From: Carallia brachiata
Lineage: Eukaryota > Streptophyta > Magnoliopsida > Malpighiales > Rhizophoraceae
Direction: 5' to 3'
DNA: 64,000 nt
Assembly (NCBI GenBank): GCA_021464245.1
Contig: JADCRB010000017.1
Location: 407,427 to 471,426, forward strand
Shown here: positions 25,181-37,600 of the stretch, one piece after another
How positions within the stretch are numbered: the first letter of the stretch is position 1
Layout of the letters: each line of letters opens with the position of its first letter
Translations under genes and position numbers: made by a program
Notes under the pieces: model-generated
Database searches by the model: none
What the model saw: the letters and a program-made list of their open reading frames with translations, nothing else
What the model was told of the DNA's origin: nothing

Positions 25181-25633
25181 CACTCGCCGAGTGAAGGGAC
25201 GAGAGGTGTGTGAAACCTCTTCCCCAAATTATTGTGAGAAACTTGAGATGCATGTTAGGTCAAAAGCGCTGATGATTAACCATAGTGAAAATTTTCATTA
25301 AAACTATGGAAAATTGAGGAGCCAAAAAATAAAAAAAATAAAAAAAAAACGCTGGCTGGCTCTTTAATCAAGAGCTACATTTGACACAAAATTGTGATAT
25401 ACCACCAGCTGATTTAAAACAAACGGCCAATTAAACGTTTCCATTAATTCAAAGGTTAATAATAAATCAAATGGTCCACAAATTTAATGGCAGTTGTCTC
25501 AAGAATCAAATTTACCCAAAAACTAAAATGATCCGAAGAGACTTAAGATATGAATTATAAATTAAACTCTAATATGTCCTCTTACGCGAATCCCCGTTAG
25601 ATTTAACGCATGAATGAAATACAGACCTACCAT

Positions 25634-26513
25634 CAGGGACGGATCCAAGAAAAAATTTCAAGGGGACAAATTATTTATGGGTAAATATAATAATAATATT
25701 TATATATATGATGAAAAATTGAAAAATTGTATAATTATTTTAAATAATAAATATTATAATTATATATACGAGTTTTAATATTTTCAATAAATTTATCTAT
25801 AATCAAATATATTTTTATATAAATAATCATTTATTTAATCATTTACTTTTATTGTAATTATGCAATATATTATTTATAATATTTATCGTAAAAATATTTT
25901 TTTACTGTAACTATTGTAATCAATAAAACTAAAGTCAATTTTACAAATAAATATATGTGTAGATCTACAATGTATTTCTAAATATATTATTAATGTCCAT
26001 TTATAACAATTAGTTTTATTATAAGATAAAATATTTCTAAAACTTAATATAAAAATTAAAAATATTATTCAAATAATTTTAAAAATAAATAGAAATAAAT
26101 TAATGAAACCTTTTTTTCATTTTTTTTTTGTTAACATTGCATTTGGGAAGGTGAAAAAAGAATGTTCATTCAAAAGTCTTAATAAGGAAAAAAAAAAAAA
26201 TGAGCAATCCAGCCTTTGAAAGAAAAAAAAAACAAAAAGGAAAATCTTCAGTCAAACATATAAAAGAAGCCAAAACAAAAGGCGACACCAGTTAAACTGA
26301 AAAAAAAAAAAAAGCAACATTAGTTAAGCACAGGAAAACAAAACCAAATAAAGCATAAAAATGCGTTGGGCAAGATTCGAACCGCGGAACAATGAGGGGA
26401 AGCAACACACACTTGTTTCTGGACTACGCTACACCATCTGTTGTAGTGTTTCATTCATTTATACTAATTTAAAAAAAAGTTAGGGGGCAAGTCTTTTATT
26501 GGATCCGTCCCTG
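25634..26513. mobile_element. non-autonomous hAT-like element with perfect 8-bp target duplication
   Basis: The element starts 'CAGGGACGGATCCA' and ends 'TGGATCCGTCCCTG', a perfect 14-base terminal inverted repeat. It is flanked on both sides by CCTACCAT (25626-25633 and 26514-26521), an exact 8-bp target duplication, which with the CAGGG terminus points to the hAT superfamily. The 880-bp interior is A/T-rich with no transposase. Near its right end it carries a tRNA-like segment (see the entry at 26360-26450). Confidence 0.88.
26360..26450 (-). repeat. tRNA-like (SINE head-like) segment inside the hAT element
   Basis: Read on the minus strand, 'GGTGTAGCGTAGTCC' resembles a tRNA A box, and 'GGTTCGAATC' about 50 bases later is a good B box. 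The intervening sequence does not fold into a clean tRNA cloverleaf by eye, so it is better read as a tRNA-derived SINE head or captured tRNA fragment than a functional tRNA gene. Confidence 0.4.
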
Positions 26514-26827
26514 CCTACCATATTTATAAAAATTTATAATTAAATGTGAAGTTAACGAATTTCAAACATAATACCACTTTAGTTGTAAAATTATGATATC
26601 AAAAAATCAATTCACCAAAAAATTTAAACAGTTAAGAAGGGCTCAATATATAGATCAGATGCTAAACTCTAATAAACCGTAAGAAGAGATAAAAACATTA
26701 ATATACTGCATGATATATACCATAAGAAATCCATGCTACTAAATGTATAGGATTTTAAATAATGACGGTTAATTTAATCACATGACCCAAAAATGAAAGA
26801 AAGGATGCAGAAATCCAATGGTAATTA

Positions 26828-27106
26828 GGGTGTGTTTGTTTCCTGTAAAATATTTTACAGAAAAAAATTTTACAGATTTTTCGGCGTTTGTTTCACGGAA
26901 AATATTTTACATAGGTAAAATTTGGAGAAAATTTTTAGATTTTCAGGTAAAATAACTTCTCCTTTTGCAGAGCTGAAGTTATTTTTAGGGAAAACACAAA
27001 CTGTGTTATAAGTAAGTGACAAAGAAAAATTATTATTTTTACTGTAAATATTTTTTCCTGTAAATATTTTACAAATATAAGTTATTTTACAGCAAACAAA
27101 CGGACA
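26828..27106. mobile_element. MITE with GTTTGTTT...TGTAAAAT terminal repeats
   Basis: The left end 'GTGTTTGTTTCCTGTAAAAT' and the right end, read in reverse as 'CGTTTGTTTGCTGTAAAATA', form an inverted repeat of about 22 bases with few mismatches. Inside, 'AAAATATTTTAC' phrases repeat in both orientations. It is about 280 bp with no coding capacity. The target duplication is unclear, so the superfamily is left open. Confidence 0.6.
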
Positions 27107-27613
27107 TAAGCCTACCTAATTTTTCAGTTACGTAAAGAGCTAAAAGATGCATGAAGCAATCATACATAGGCCAGGTGGAGTCATAAGATTCAACACCTGG
27201 CTCTAAAACCAAACAATTTTTGTCCTACTCTCGCCAGAACCAAGGAAAAAAAAATGCAGATCAATAAAACCTTCTTGATATCTTCTTCCAATTACAATGT
27301 GCCTTATTTCTTCTCATTCCTTTCTTTTTTCCTCTTCCTTTTTTTTAGTCAAAAGTGGCAGCCAAGTCATTAGGCCTCCGAATCTGACTATTTTAAATGA
27401 TATCAAGTGAGAATGTTTGAATAAAAGAGAGGGGTTGGTGGGGTGAAGAAAATTCGGTGGCCTGAAATTTAGTCTACAACTATTTGTACATCTCCGCATG
27501 ATATAACCAAGGGGATATCAAAGAGGGCATAATTCTTCTAGAGAATTAATAAAGGATACTAATTAAAAATATAAAAAAAAAGTGGCTAATTTAATTAAGG
27601 TCTAAAGTTTCTA
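27107..27613. other. 3' flank of TGA10
   Basis: Downstream of the TGA10 stop codon on the minus strand, so it should hold that gene's 3' UTR. No other gene was recognised. Confidence 0.4.
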
Positions 27614-28633
27614 TTATTCCTGCTGGGCACGAGCCAACCACAGGGAACTGAGAGATCGGAGACGGTGAAAGTACTCGGCAATGGCCAGCAAACACCTTGC
27701 AGCTTGGCGAGTCGTGAGTATTTGATGGAGCCGGTGAATGGTCTGGTGCCTCAAATTGTCTGCCTGCAGCAAGTTCGGCATCATTTTTAGAGAACATATA
27801 TATAACATTTCATAAATGAAAAATCCCAAATATTATTTTTGTTCTATACTTGGAAAAGCTTATATATTGTTATAATTGGTATGCATGTTTTTTTTTTTTA
27901 GTAGTATTACAAGTCACTTTTAATACACCATACACATTCAGCCTGTTACAAGTAGATCAATCATGTTAGAACTTAAACTAGTGAATTCAGAGTAGGCAAC
28001 ATGATCCCAGGATATAAATACTCGGTAATGAGGGCAATGTTGTATTTGCTTTACCAACTAAATTAATAACAATTGTGATTGATACACAAGTCTCGTTGGC
28101 TACTGACACTAAATATCCAGAAGTTTTACAGAACCAATTCTACTTATCTTGAAAATTAAAACCCAGCTTCTTAAATTTTATTATGTAAAAATAATAGGGA
28201 GACCTGAGGATGGGGGGACAAAGTAAGTCTTACCTGTGTTTTATTAATTTTTTTGTTTGTTTGAAGAAAAAATTATGTACATACAATTAAAATAAAATGT
28301 ACATAGAATTAATCCAATATGTGCATACAACTTTCAAAAATATTCTTTTCATATATATATTTGACCGTATGAACATTATAAAATTTTTGACAAAAGAATA
28401 AAAAAAAACTCTAGATCCTACCATCTGTGTGTGATCTATCTCTCTCCTTTGCCCTTGTAACGAAACTCTTTTATAATATCAATTAGTTTCTACAACTACA
28501 GTAAATTGGTAATGATGTCCAGAATCAGAAATCAGAGCCCAACAAGAAGCCAATAAAACTTGGTCAAGTTTACAATTTTAGTTCCCACAGGTGATTATTG
28601 TGTTTTTTATTATAACTTTCTATAGCTTATTCT

Positions 28634-28684
<51 letters not shown>

Positions 28685-31600
28685 CTTTCTATAGCTTGAT
28701 TGGTAGGCACATTCTATAGGATTCCAAACGAAATGAAGTATGCAGTGGTAGGCTTCTGTTTTTATATGCTGGAATCATGATGAGGATTGGGATTCGAATT
28801 CTAACTTCATCTTCGCTCAACCCCTCCTTTTACCGCTACTATGCAACTCTTTTGGAAAAACAAAAAAAAACAAACAAAAAAAATGGAGTCATGATTTTCA
28901 AGGGTTAAGCCTTTCCACCTATGCCCCCTCTCGTCCCACATCTTCTTCATTGAAGATGTGTACAAATTCGAAGGTTTCCTTTTATTCAATTGCTACTAAT
29001 TTCACATATGAAATGCTTATTTAATTATATTCTCATCTCTGTTCATGGAAAAAACAATGCTGGATTGCTGGCCTTTTTTAACCGTGTTTTTTTTTTTTTG
29101 GGTCTACTTAGCTTAATTAGTCAAAGAGAATCCACTTGGAGTATTGAGAGGGTGTATTTAAGTAAGAGTTCGAATTCCTACCTAGAGTAGTAAAAGGTAG
29201 ACTCCCCCTATTCGAACTAGATGCGCACCACTTTTTAACCTTATTTTGACTACTAACACAGAGGTTTTGAACTTGCGGAGTTAAGTGAATGGGGCAATGT
29301 CAATGATGTTTTACTTTGTCAACTCACACCGGATCCAGAGGCTCACTAGCAAGGCTGGGATTCGAAATTTCAACAGTCAAACTAAGAGAATTATGGAGAA
29401 ATGAGCAATATATGACTAAGGAGATTCTGATTGATATAAAAATTTATAATTTAAATTTTGTTAAAATTAAATTATAAGATTTAATTTATAATTTATTATT
29501 TAGTCTGAGAAATATTGTCATCATTTGATTATTTTACATTCCCTTAAGTATAATATTATAATAATTTTCATCAAAATTATCAAACATCACTTTTTTTTTT
29601 CTCATTTTGTTCACCTAAATAAGAAACCAGGATTGTCTTGGAAAAAAATCGGAGAAGGGCCAGACAGGAGCATGGGCCGGCATGGATCCCACACCTTTTA
29701 AAAAAAGTATTAATAGGAAGGGAAAGACAGAATGCACAGAAGTAATGATCAAAATGTGGGTAGACCTATTAAAAGTTGTTGTTTGCACATCATATATTTG
29801 GAAAATGTTAAAAGAAAAAGTTAGATTTTTAGAAGAAATAGTGTCTTAAATACTACTTGAATGCAATTAAATAAATTTGATGTGCAACTAATTAGATTTT
29901 ATGTACAAAGAAATGACAGTAATTTTTTCTTCTTATTTTTTGTTGTACTTGAATACAAATAATCTCAGATCAAATGCAATCAATTGTATTTAAGTAGCAT
30001 TTCAGACATATTTTTATTTTAAAATGATACAGTGCTCAAATGTTAAATAGATGTGAGGGTGGGACATGGGTGACTACGAGGAAGAGAGAGAGAGAGAGGC
30101 AGAGAGTCACGAGTCGGGAGAAAGAGTATTTTTTTTTTTGTTATGGAAATATATGATATGTAAATTAATTAATATTAATATACAATAAAATTATAAAATA
30201 TATATATAATTATATTTTTTTTCATCAAATCACCTATCTTTATATGCATACATCTGTGGAATAAAACTTTTTATATATATTTTTTAATAAATAAATATAT
30301 AAAGACACATATTATTCTTATAGCGTTTACGTCGTCATGCCACTCTTGTCACTCTTGTGTCTCTCCATTTATACCGCCCATCGGATCTCTATAGATGTGA
30401 TATGTGTGTTTTTGTGGGGACCAACATTCTCTCAGGGAGCCACGTGTACAGATTTTGTGATGCTTAAGCAAGCATATTCACGTGAGCTTAATCCCAAGTG
30501 GGCAGAGTGTCCGGGGCTCCGCCTCTCAGGGCTGAACTCTAAAAACTATTTCCGGGTCACGGCCCAGGAATGAACATAACGCCCAAGTTTATCGTGGACG
30601 TAACAATTGGTTTACCAAGCACAAAAACAAAACTTTAGGCTTAAAAAAAAAAAAGAGTTTCATTACATGGTCAGAGGATTGGGTGGCCAGAATGTGGCCA
30701 TAATGCAACCAGCGATACTTTTTGTACAACAATAATTAAAAAAAGTGCAATAAAAAAATAGTCTTATTTTTTTGTTGCATATTTTAACATTCTAGTTACA
30801 TAAAAACTGCTGCTGGTTGCATTATGGTCATATTCTGGCCACCAAATCCTCTGGCCACTAATGATTTCCCAAAAAAAAAACACAAACAAAACTCATAGGA
30901 ATTGATGTATAATCAACTACCATTTTTTTTATTAGGCCTTTACAGGACTTTAGACTTGTGTGATTGGAAAAATACAGAATTAGAGTTTTAAGAGGACATG
31001 TTAGTGATTAATTAACTAGAAATTTATGTTGGAGATCCCAGTTTTAAATCTTCAAAAAGAATATAATATTTATTAAAAAAATAACTTGGAAATGTATCAT
31101 GAGACTTGGTGACACGTTTACTGATGTGCATGCATTGGACGGTAAATTTGACATATTTTTTCGAAATTTAAAATCTTTTGTTAAAATAAATTCAATTTAT
31201 GCAACAAGTTTAACAAAATGCACAAACAAAAATTATAAGTATGTGAAACAAGATTTCAAAAAAGCGAAATAATGGTGATGATCATACACAGATGTGTTGA
31301 ATTATCATAATTATTGTACTTTTTTATACTTTGTTTCAAATTATATTGTGTTTTGTGCGTATTATTACTATTGTTTTTTTTTTTTTTTAACTCTTGTTGC
31401 ATTTTTTTTGTTGTACTTGTTTCACATTTCCCACATGTTTAGATGAAAATTTTTGAAATCAAAAATATCATTTTTAATTATGTGGGGCCTAGTCTCTACT
31501 GGGCACAGGCATATTTGTCTAGCCACCTACTGGGACTAGTGTTAGATGATTACCATCGGACACGTCACTATATCCATGCCACAATTTTTTTTTCCAATAA

Positions 31601-34600
31601 AAGGAATAGAAGACCTAGTGTTATTGTACAAATTGCAACTCTTTAAAATCTTTTGCCGATAAATGGTAATCAGTGCACCAAGTTTCCTCAAGTACTGTAC
31701 TTCAAATAATACCTCAAAGCATTTCCATGTATTGGTAGGGATCTATGAAGTACAGACACGGATACGATGATACAAGTACGATACGATACGAAGACAGTGA
31801 CACGTTAATTTTAAAAATATTAGGATACGGACACGATTTGGACACGATTATATATATATAAATTTATAAAATTTTTGTGTATCATATATATATTTTTAAA
31901 TAATTTTAAAAATTTTTTTATTCAAATAATATATAGTAAGATTTTTTATTCTTTATTGTGAAATACTAAAATAGAGATATAAAATTTTATAATTAATTTA
32001 ATTTTTCTGTTAAAATTAAAAACAAGTTGAAATTTAAGCATTTTAAAAGTTATGGATAATTGACAGTATTAAATTATAATTTTTAAGAATTTTTCTTTTT
32101 TTTAATTGTTAAAAATAATTATAAAAATATTCAGACGTGTCCGTGACGTGTCGGACACTTATTCTTCTTGTATCCAACACGCATGTCTGAATTAAAAAAA
32201 AAATTCGGCGAACACTTCTAGCCGTGTCAGACACGTGCTCACTGCGTGTCTGTCACGTATCTAACTCGTATCCAATATGTCCGATACATAGTATATTCAT
32301 TTTTTTAAGTGTCTGTACTTCATAAGTGGGGATAGTCTCTACTTTTTCAACTAATGTTCAGGGCATTGGACCGCACCAAGCGGTCCTATTAGAAAATTTG
32401 AGAACCTATACAATTGCTATTTTTTCAATTAATAATGCATAAATATGTTTTTTATTATTAAATATTAGTTCAACCTAGATTTAACCAATAGAACTGACTA
32501 ATTTTTAGACGCTTTGACTTTTTCATTTTGATGGCCTATAATAAAAAAAACAAGCAGATGTATGGTCGTTTTCAAAATCTTATGCAAGACCCAAATTTTC
32601 GTCAATTGCATGCACAGGCATATAATTGCATACACAAAACACAAACCAAATTATAACCACCAGCAACCTCATTGGGGTGGGACATGGAGTAGCTTTCTAT
32701 ATGGGGTTAAGTTTCCCCAATCAAAACAGGAACAGATTCCAGTTCATGGGACCCAAGTATGTGTAGACCCCACAAATAGACAAACAATGACAAATCCTCC
32801 GCAATTTCCTAGCAGAAAACATGTTAAATACTTAGGGAGAAAATGTTTGGATATTGATTTTTGATGTGTTGATTGGTATCTTTAATAAAAAAATATTGAT
32901 AATTTTTTTAACAAAATTAATAATATTTATAATAAAAAATAATAAATTTTAATTTTTATTACAAAAAATATATGTGTTGTTGCTTTCATGATACTAATAA
33001 AGATATTAAAAATTAAAGCTTGTACCGGTGCTCATAATTAAATATATGATTAAGCAAGAAGAGAGAGATGCCAATGACATACCTGTCTAACAAAACCTTC
33101 AAGTGTAGAGAGCTTGTTCATGGCTACAGCCATCTGGCCCATGTAGTTTGCCATGTTAGGAGGGGTGCTCAATAAGTCAGAAGCTATGGTGCCCGATAGT
33201 GATTGATTGAGAGATTCGAGCCCTTGTGAGAGAGCCTCTTCGGCCTCCAGTGCAGATTGTTGCAATCCACATATACCCAAGATTTGTTGCTCCGTTAGGG
33301 GCTCGATTTGGTTCAGAATAATCTGCATCATTTGTCACCAAGTCACCATTAAATATTGCAACCCGTGAATGACTAATCATTTTCTTGTTACATTTTTTAG
33401 AAAAAAACTTAAGAGAGGCGTGAAAGATAAAGGAGGCGGGTTAAGAGAGGAACTTTTTTTTTTTGAAAACAACATGTAAACATGTGATGTGAATATAGCC
33501 AAGTAGAATGTACAAACAGCAAAACTAAATTCTGTACATAGTCATGAAAAAAAAAAAGTTATCCAAGTCTTTCCTGCAGTCTTGTAGTCGGACCCTCCTT
33601 TTTTATTCCCCAATTTTCGATTAAGTAGGATATATAAGTGAGACCAGTGTCCTTTATATGTAAAAACATGAATAAAAATAATGAGTATTTAAAATATAAT
33701 TTAATTTTGGTAAGTTTCTTGTTTATTATTTGTTAAAAACTAAGAGTGTATTTGGAGTGCGAAAAAAAGAAGGGAAAATAGGCGAAAATAGGAGAAAAGG
33801 AAAGAAAGTAAAGAGAAAATAAAGTTATTTAGAGTGATAGGGAAAGTTGAGAGAAAGAAAATATGTGAAAGAAAAGGTAAATAGTAATTTGTGAAAGAAA
33901 AAGTAGAGAGAAAATAAAATTATTTGGCGTGGTAGAAAAAGGTGAGAGAAAGAAAGTATGGTAAAAGAAAAGGTAAATAGTAATTTGTGAGAGAAAAAGT
34001 AGAGAAAAAATAAAATTATTTGGCGTGGTAGAAAAATGTGAGAGAAAGACAGTATAGTAAAAGAAAAGGTAAATAGTAATTTGTGAGAGAAAAAATAGAG
34101 AGAAAATAAAATTATTTAGAATGATGTAGAAAGTGAAGAGAAAAAAAAATAAGAAAGAAAAATAAATGATAATAATTATATTTTTTTTTTCTTGCACACT
34201 AAACACACCCTAAAGGTAAGGATGAACAAAAAATACGAATAGGGTACGCAATAATGAGAAAAACATAGAGAAGAAAACAAGTAGAGAACCGTGCAATTCT
34301 CTCCTGGCCACTCTCTTTCAGTGTCTGTGTAAGTTACACAGTGTAACCGTAAGCTGTAATGCCGGACATGGGCTTTATTGGCTATAACACCTAACTCTAC
34401 CTTTTATTGGAAACGGCCTTCACGATGACCGTATCGTCATTCATTGATGATGACATTGATCTTTGTACGATGGGTGTTATAAGCAAATCCACCTTGCCTT
34501 TTGTCACTGTACAAGTTGCTTTTTTATTTTTTTTTTGACGTAGTACAAGTTGCTTACCTATCATAATTGAATCTTTAACGGAGGTATTAAAATTTGACTC

Positions 34601-37600
34601 GATTTAATGGATTAACCTGAATTCGTCTGAAAAATTATGATCTGAAATCGACCCGAAAAATAACATAACCTAAAATAACTCGAACCCGAATGACCTAAAA
34701 ATTTTGGGTCAAACCTAAATCCAACGTTAATCCTATCCGTCTGACATGAACTTTTTTTTTTTAGGAACAAAAAAATAAAATAAAAAAATTTAACATATTG
34801 TATTATAAAAAGTATAGATTCTATTATTTTCAATATAAATTTTAATTATAATTTTTTACAAATATTTTGAAATTTTTTATACAGTTTTAAATTTTATTTT
34901 AACTTTTTAGAATATTTAAAAAAAAACTCCTTTAATTATTTTTTACTCATATAATTTTATTTGATTTTTAAAAATTTTTAACAAAATTTTTAAAATTTTT
35001 TAAAATTTCAAAATTTTGAATAAAAAATTGTCACGTCATCATTTTTATGACGTGACTAATATATGAGTTAACCTAAATCTGAACCGAACTCGAAATGACT
35101 CTACCCAAAATGATTTAAAGATAACTTAAACCATAAGTAACCCGACTCAAAGCGACTCAAATCCAAAACGACCCAATCTAAATCTGACTCGATGACCTAT
35201 TTTAACACCTATAATCCTCAATTCATGTACGCCCCCACGGCGGGTTAGCACATGTATAACACACTCGCACACAACACATCTCATCTGGCAAACTCAATAT
35301 TTTTTTGATGATGAGGCTAAACTGAGACTATTAGCACGAACCTACCGTCATGACTTCAACTTGAAAACATATAATATATGTATTGAGATTTTTAATTTGA
35401 TTTATTTTTTTTAATATGAGTAACATTTTATACAATAAATGATGGTTATTTAAAATAAAAATTAATAAAATAAATTTATATAGCGTAACTAAGTTTATCA
35501 TTTCTTCACTATTATATAATTTTGGCCCTAATTTTTCTTATAATTAATAATAATTATGTAACATCAAGAAAGTAGTTTGACTGTATCACCAGATGTGGTA
35601 GTTTAGCGGTATTCTGGTATACTTTTTTAATATTGACCGGAATTCGAGTTTTCGTGCTAACGCTCTTCCAAAATTAAAAGGGAATTTGAGAGTGAACATA
35701 ATGTTAAATTTAAGATTCGTTAACATCGATGTCAAGTTTACGAAAGACTCATTTTAAGTCAAACAATGCTCCGACGAGGGTCGTCCTTCTAGGAAATATT
35801 TAATGAAGATGTCAACAGCATAAAAACCGGTTTTGACTCTCAAATCTAATAACCGTCATACCCATAATAGTCTTTTTTTGCGTTCAAAACAAAATCTTGA
35901 TAGTATTAATCTAAGTTTGATGCATATTATTTTTTTGTTTTTGTCATTTTCTCGTCAAATATGATGTTACGTGCTCATGTAATCAAAAGAAATTGATGAA
36001 AAAAAAAATTAAGGAAATGCAATTGAAAAGGAAAGAGTTTATGTGTCAAATGGTGAACTTACCTTGATGAGCTCGGATGGGCGGAAACCTCCCATCCACA
36101 TGAAGAATCGCTCAGCCGGAGTCTTCCACATGCCGGAGACGATATGAAACACGTCAGACTTTGCAACCATGCTTTTCAGGTTCATCACCACATCGTAGTG
36201 TGCCAAGCAGTTGTCCACAAAGAGCTTGAGCTCGTTTTCAGGTAAATGCTCCTGCACCGCTGCCCGGAGTTCACACGTGAGCCGGTGGTGGTCCTCCAGC
36301 CATCTTCCATACTCCATGTCAAAAACAGCAGCATCTACCCCAGAAAAATTGGGAAAGTTGGTTATTAATATTTGGCTTCCCAAAATACAATACAAAGTAA
36401 AAACGAATGAAAATGGGGAGAAGTTAAATGTACCTGAGTTAACATTGTTGATACCAACAGGGAGGCCTTGATCTCCACCCAGAAGGCTTCCTCCTCCTCC
36501 TCCAAAGAATAGGCCCTATATATATAGAACAAAACCTCAATTTTTGGGTATGTTCTTTGGCGATATAAAATAAGTCAAAATGTGTTTCTTACTATATGAA
36601 TATTATTACTTAATTTAAGTTTTGTTCTCCTTGTAAACAAAAAATAAAAAATAAAAATAAAATGAGTCGAAGTCAAACTAATTAAACTAATTAATTGAGA
36701 AATAGAAGTCATTCACTGTCACCCTTAATTCATCAAACGGTCAATAGCCTATGTGGCTAAAGGCATGATTGGCTAAAGGCCTGATAGGGATTCGATCCGT
36801 GTCATTCCCTCCTCCCTTCTCCTTCTACAGGCACCAGCCCTCTCTCATACCCAAAAAAAGATTTGGAAGACATTGAAGAGCTAGCTCTAATACATTTATA
36901 CAAACTCACCTGGGCTCTGGCTCTTTGTAGTTCTTGTTCCAGGTGGGTAAGCCTAATTCTACTTGACTCTAGCTGCTGAACATAAGCCTGCAAAATTGAA
37001 ATGTGGGAAATACACAAAAGCATCATGATTTTATGCGTTGAATTTAGATTCTGTGGAAAATTGACTAGGGAGAATTATAATAATTAGTGCAAGAGAGCCA
37101 AAAATCAATTAAGTAGACCAACCTTTTTTCTTAGCCTGCTTTTCCTTGCTGCCTCTCTATTCTGAGCAAGTCTCCTTAATGTCTACATACAGATGTTCAT
37201 CACAAAACATTCAACGTTCTGGCCAAAAAATTAAAAAATAAAAAATAAAAAAGCACAAACTGTAAATCAATAATTTCATAAAAATGAACCAAAGAAGTCA
37301 TGACACCTTAGGGTCTGGTGTCTTGGGTCCTTCCTGCTCCGAACTTGAGGTTGTTGGGCCTTTACTGTTCCCTTTGCGCTGCCACATACAGATCAAAGAT
37401 CAGAATTCTTAAATATAATTTTCAGCAAATGGAATCTCAGTTGCCAATAATCAATTAATATATATGTTTATAGCAGACTTTTAATTCAATTGTCTTCTTG
37501 ATTAAAATATAAATTGGCGATGACTTTTTGTATTAATGAAACAGTAGTACGACTAATGCTACTAGTCCTCCTACTCTTAGTTAATTTCTACCTTGACAGC

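Larger units (their letters stand above)
27764..33082 (-). other. very long last intron of TGA10
   Basis: GT-AG intron of about 5.3 kb between exons 10 and 11, far longer than any other intron of the gene (the next is about 2.7 kb, most are under 0.8 kb). It contains a (TA)n tract, SINE-like pieces, a foldback MITE, a Mutator-like MITE and a GC-richer patch at 30320-30610. The insertions can explain part of its length. Confidence 0.85.

Noticed and set aside
26360..26450. A functional tRNA gene on the minus strand
   Set aside because: It has A- and B-box-like cores, but no clean acceptor stem, anticodon arm or terminator was seen, and it lies inside a hAT-like element.
32562..32864. 100-codon plus-strand open frame in the TGA10 intron
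   Set aside because: No recognisable motif, no start context or splice support, and it lies within an intron of the opposite strand.
33829..34206. 125-codon minus-strand open frame with repeated FIFSLLFLSQITIYLFF blocks
   Set aside because: It is the translation of the internal tandem repeats of the Tourist-like MITE, not a membrane protein gene.
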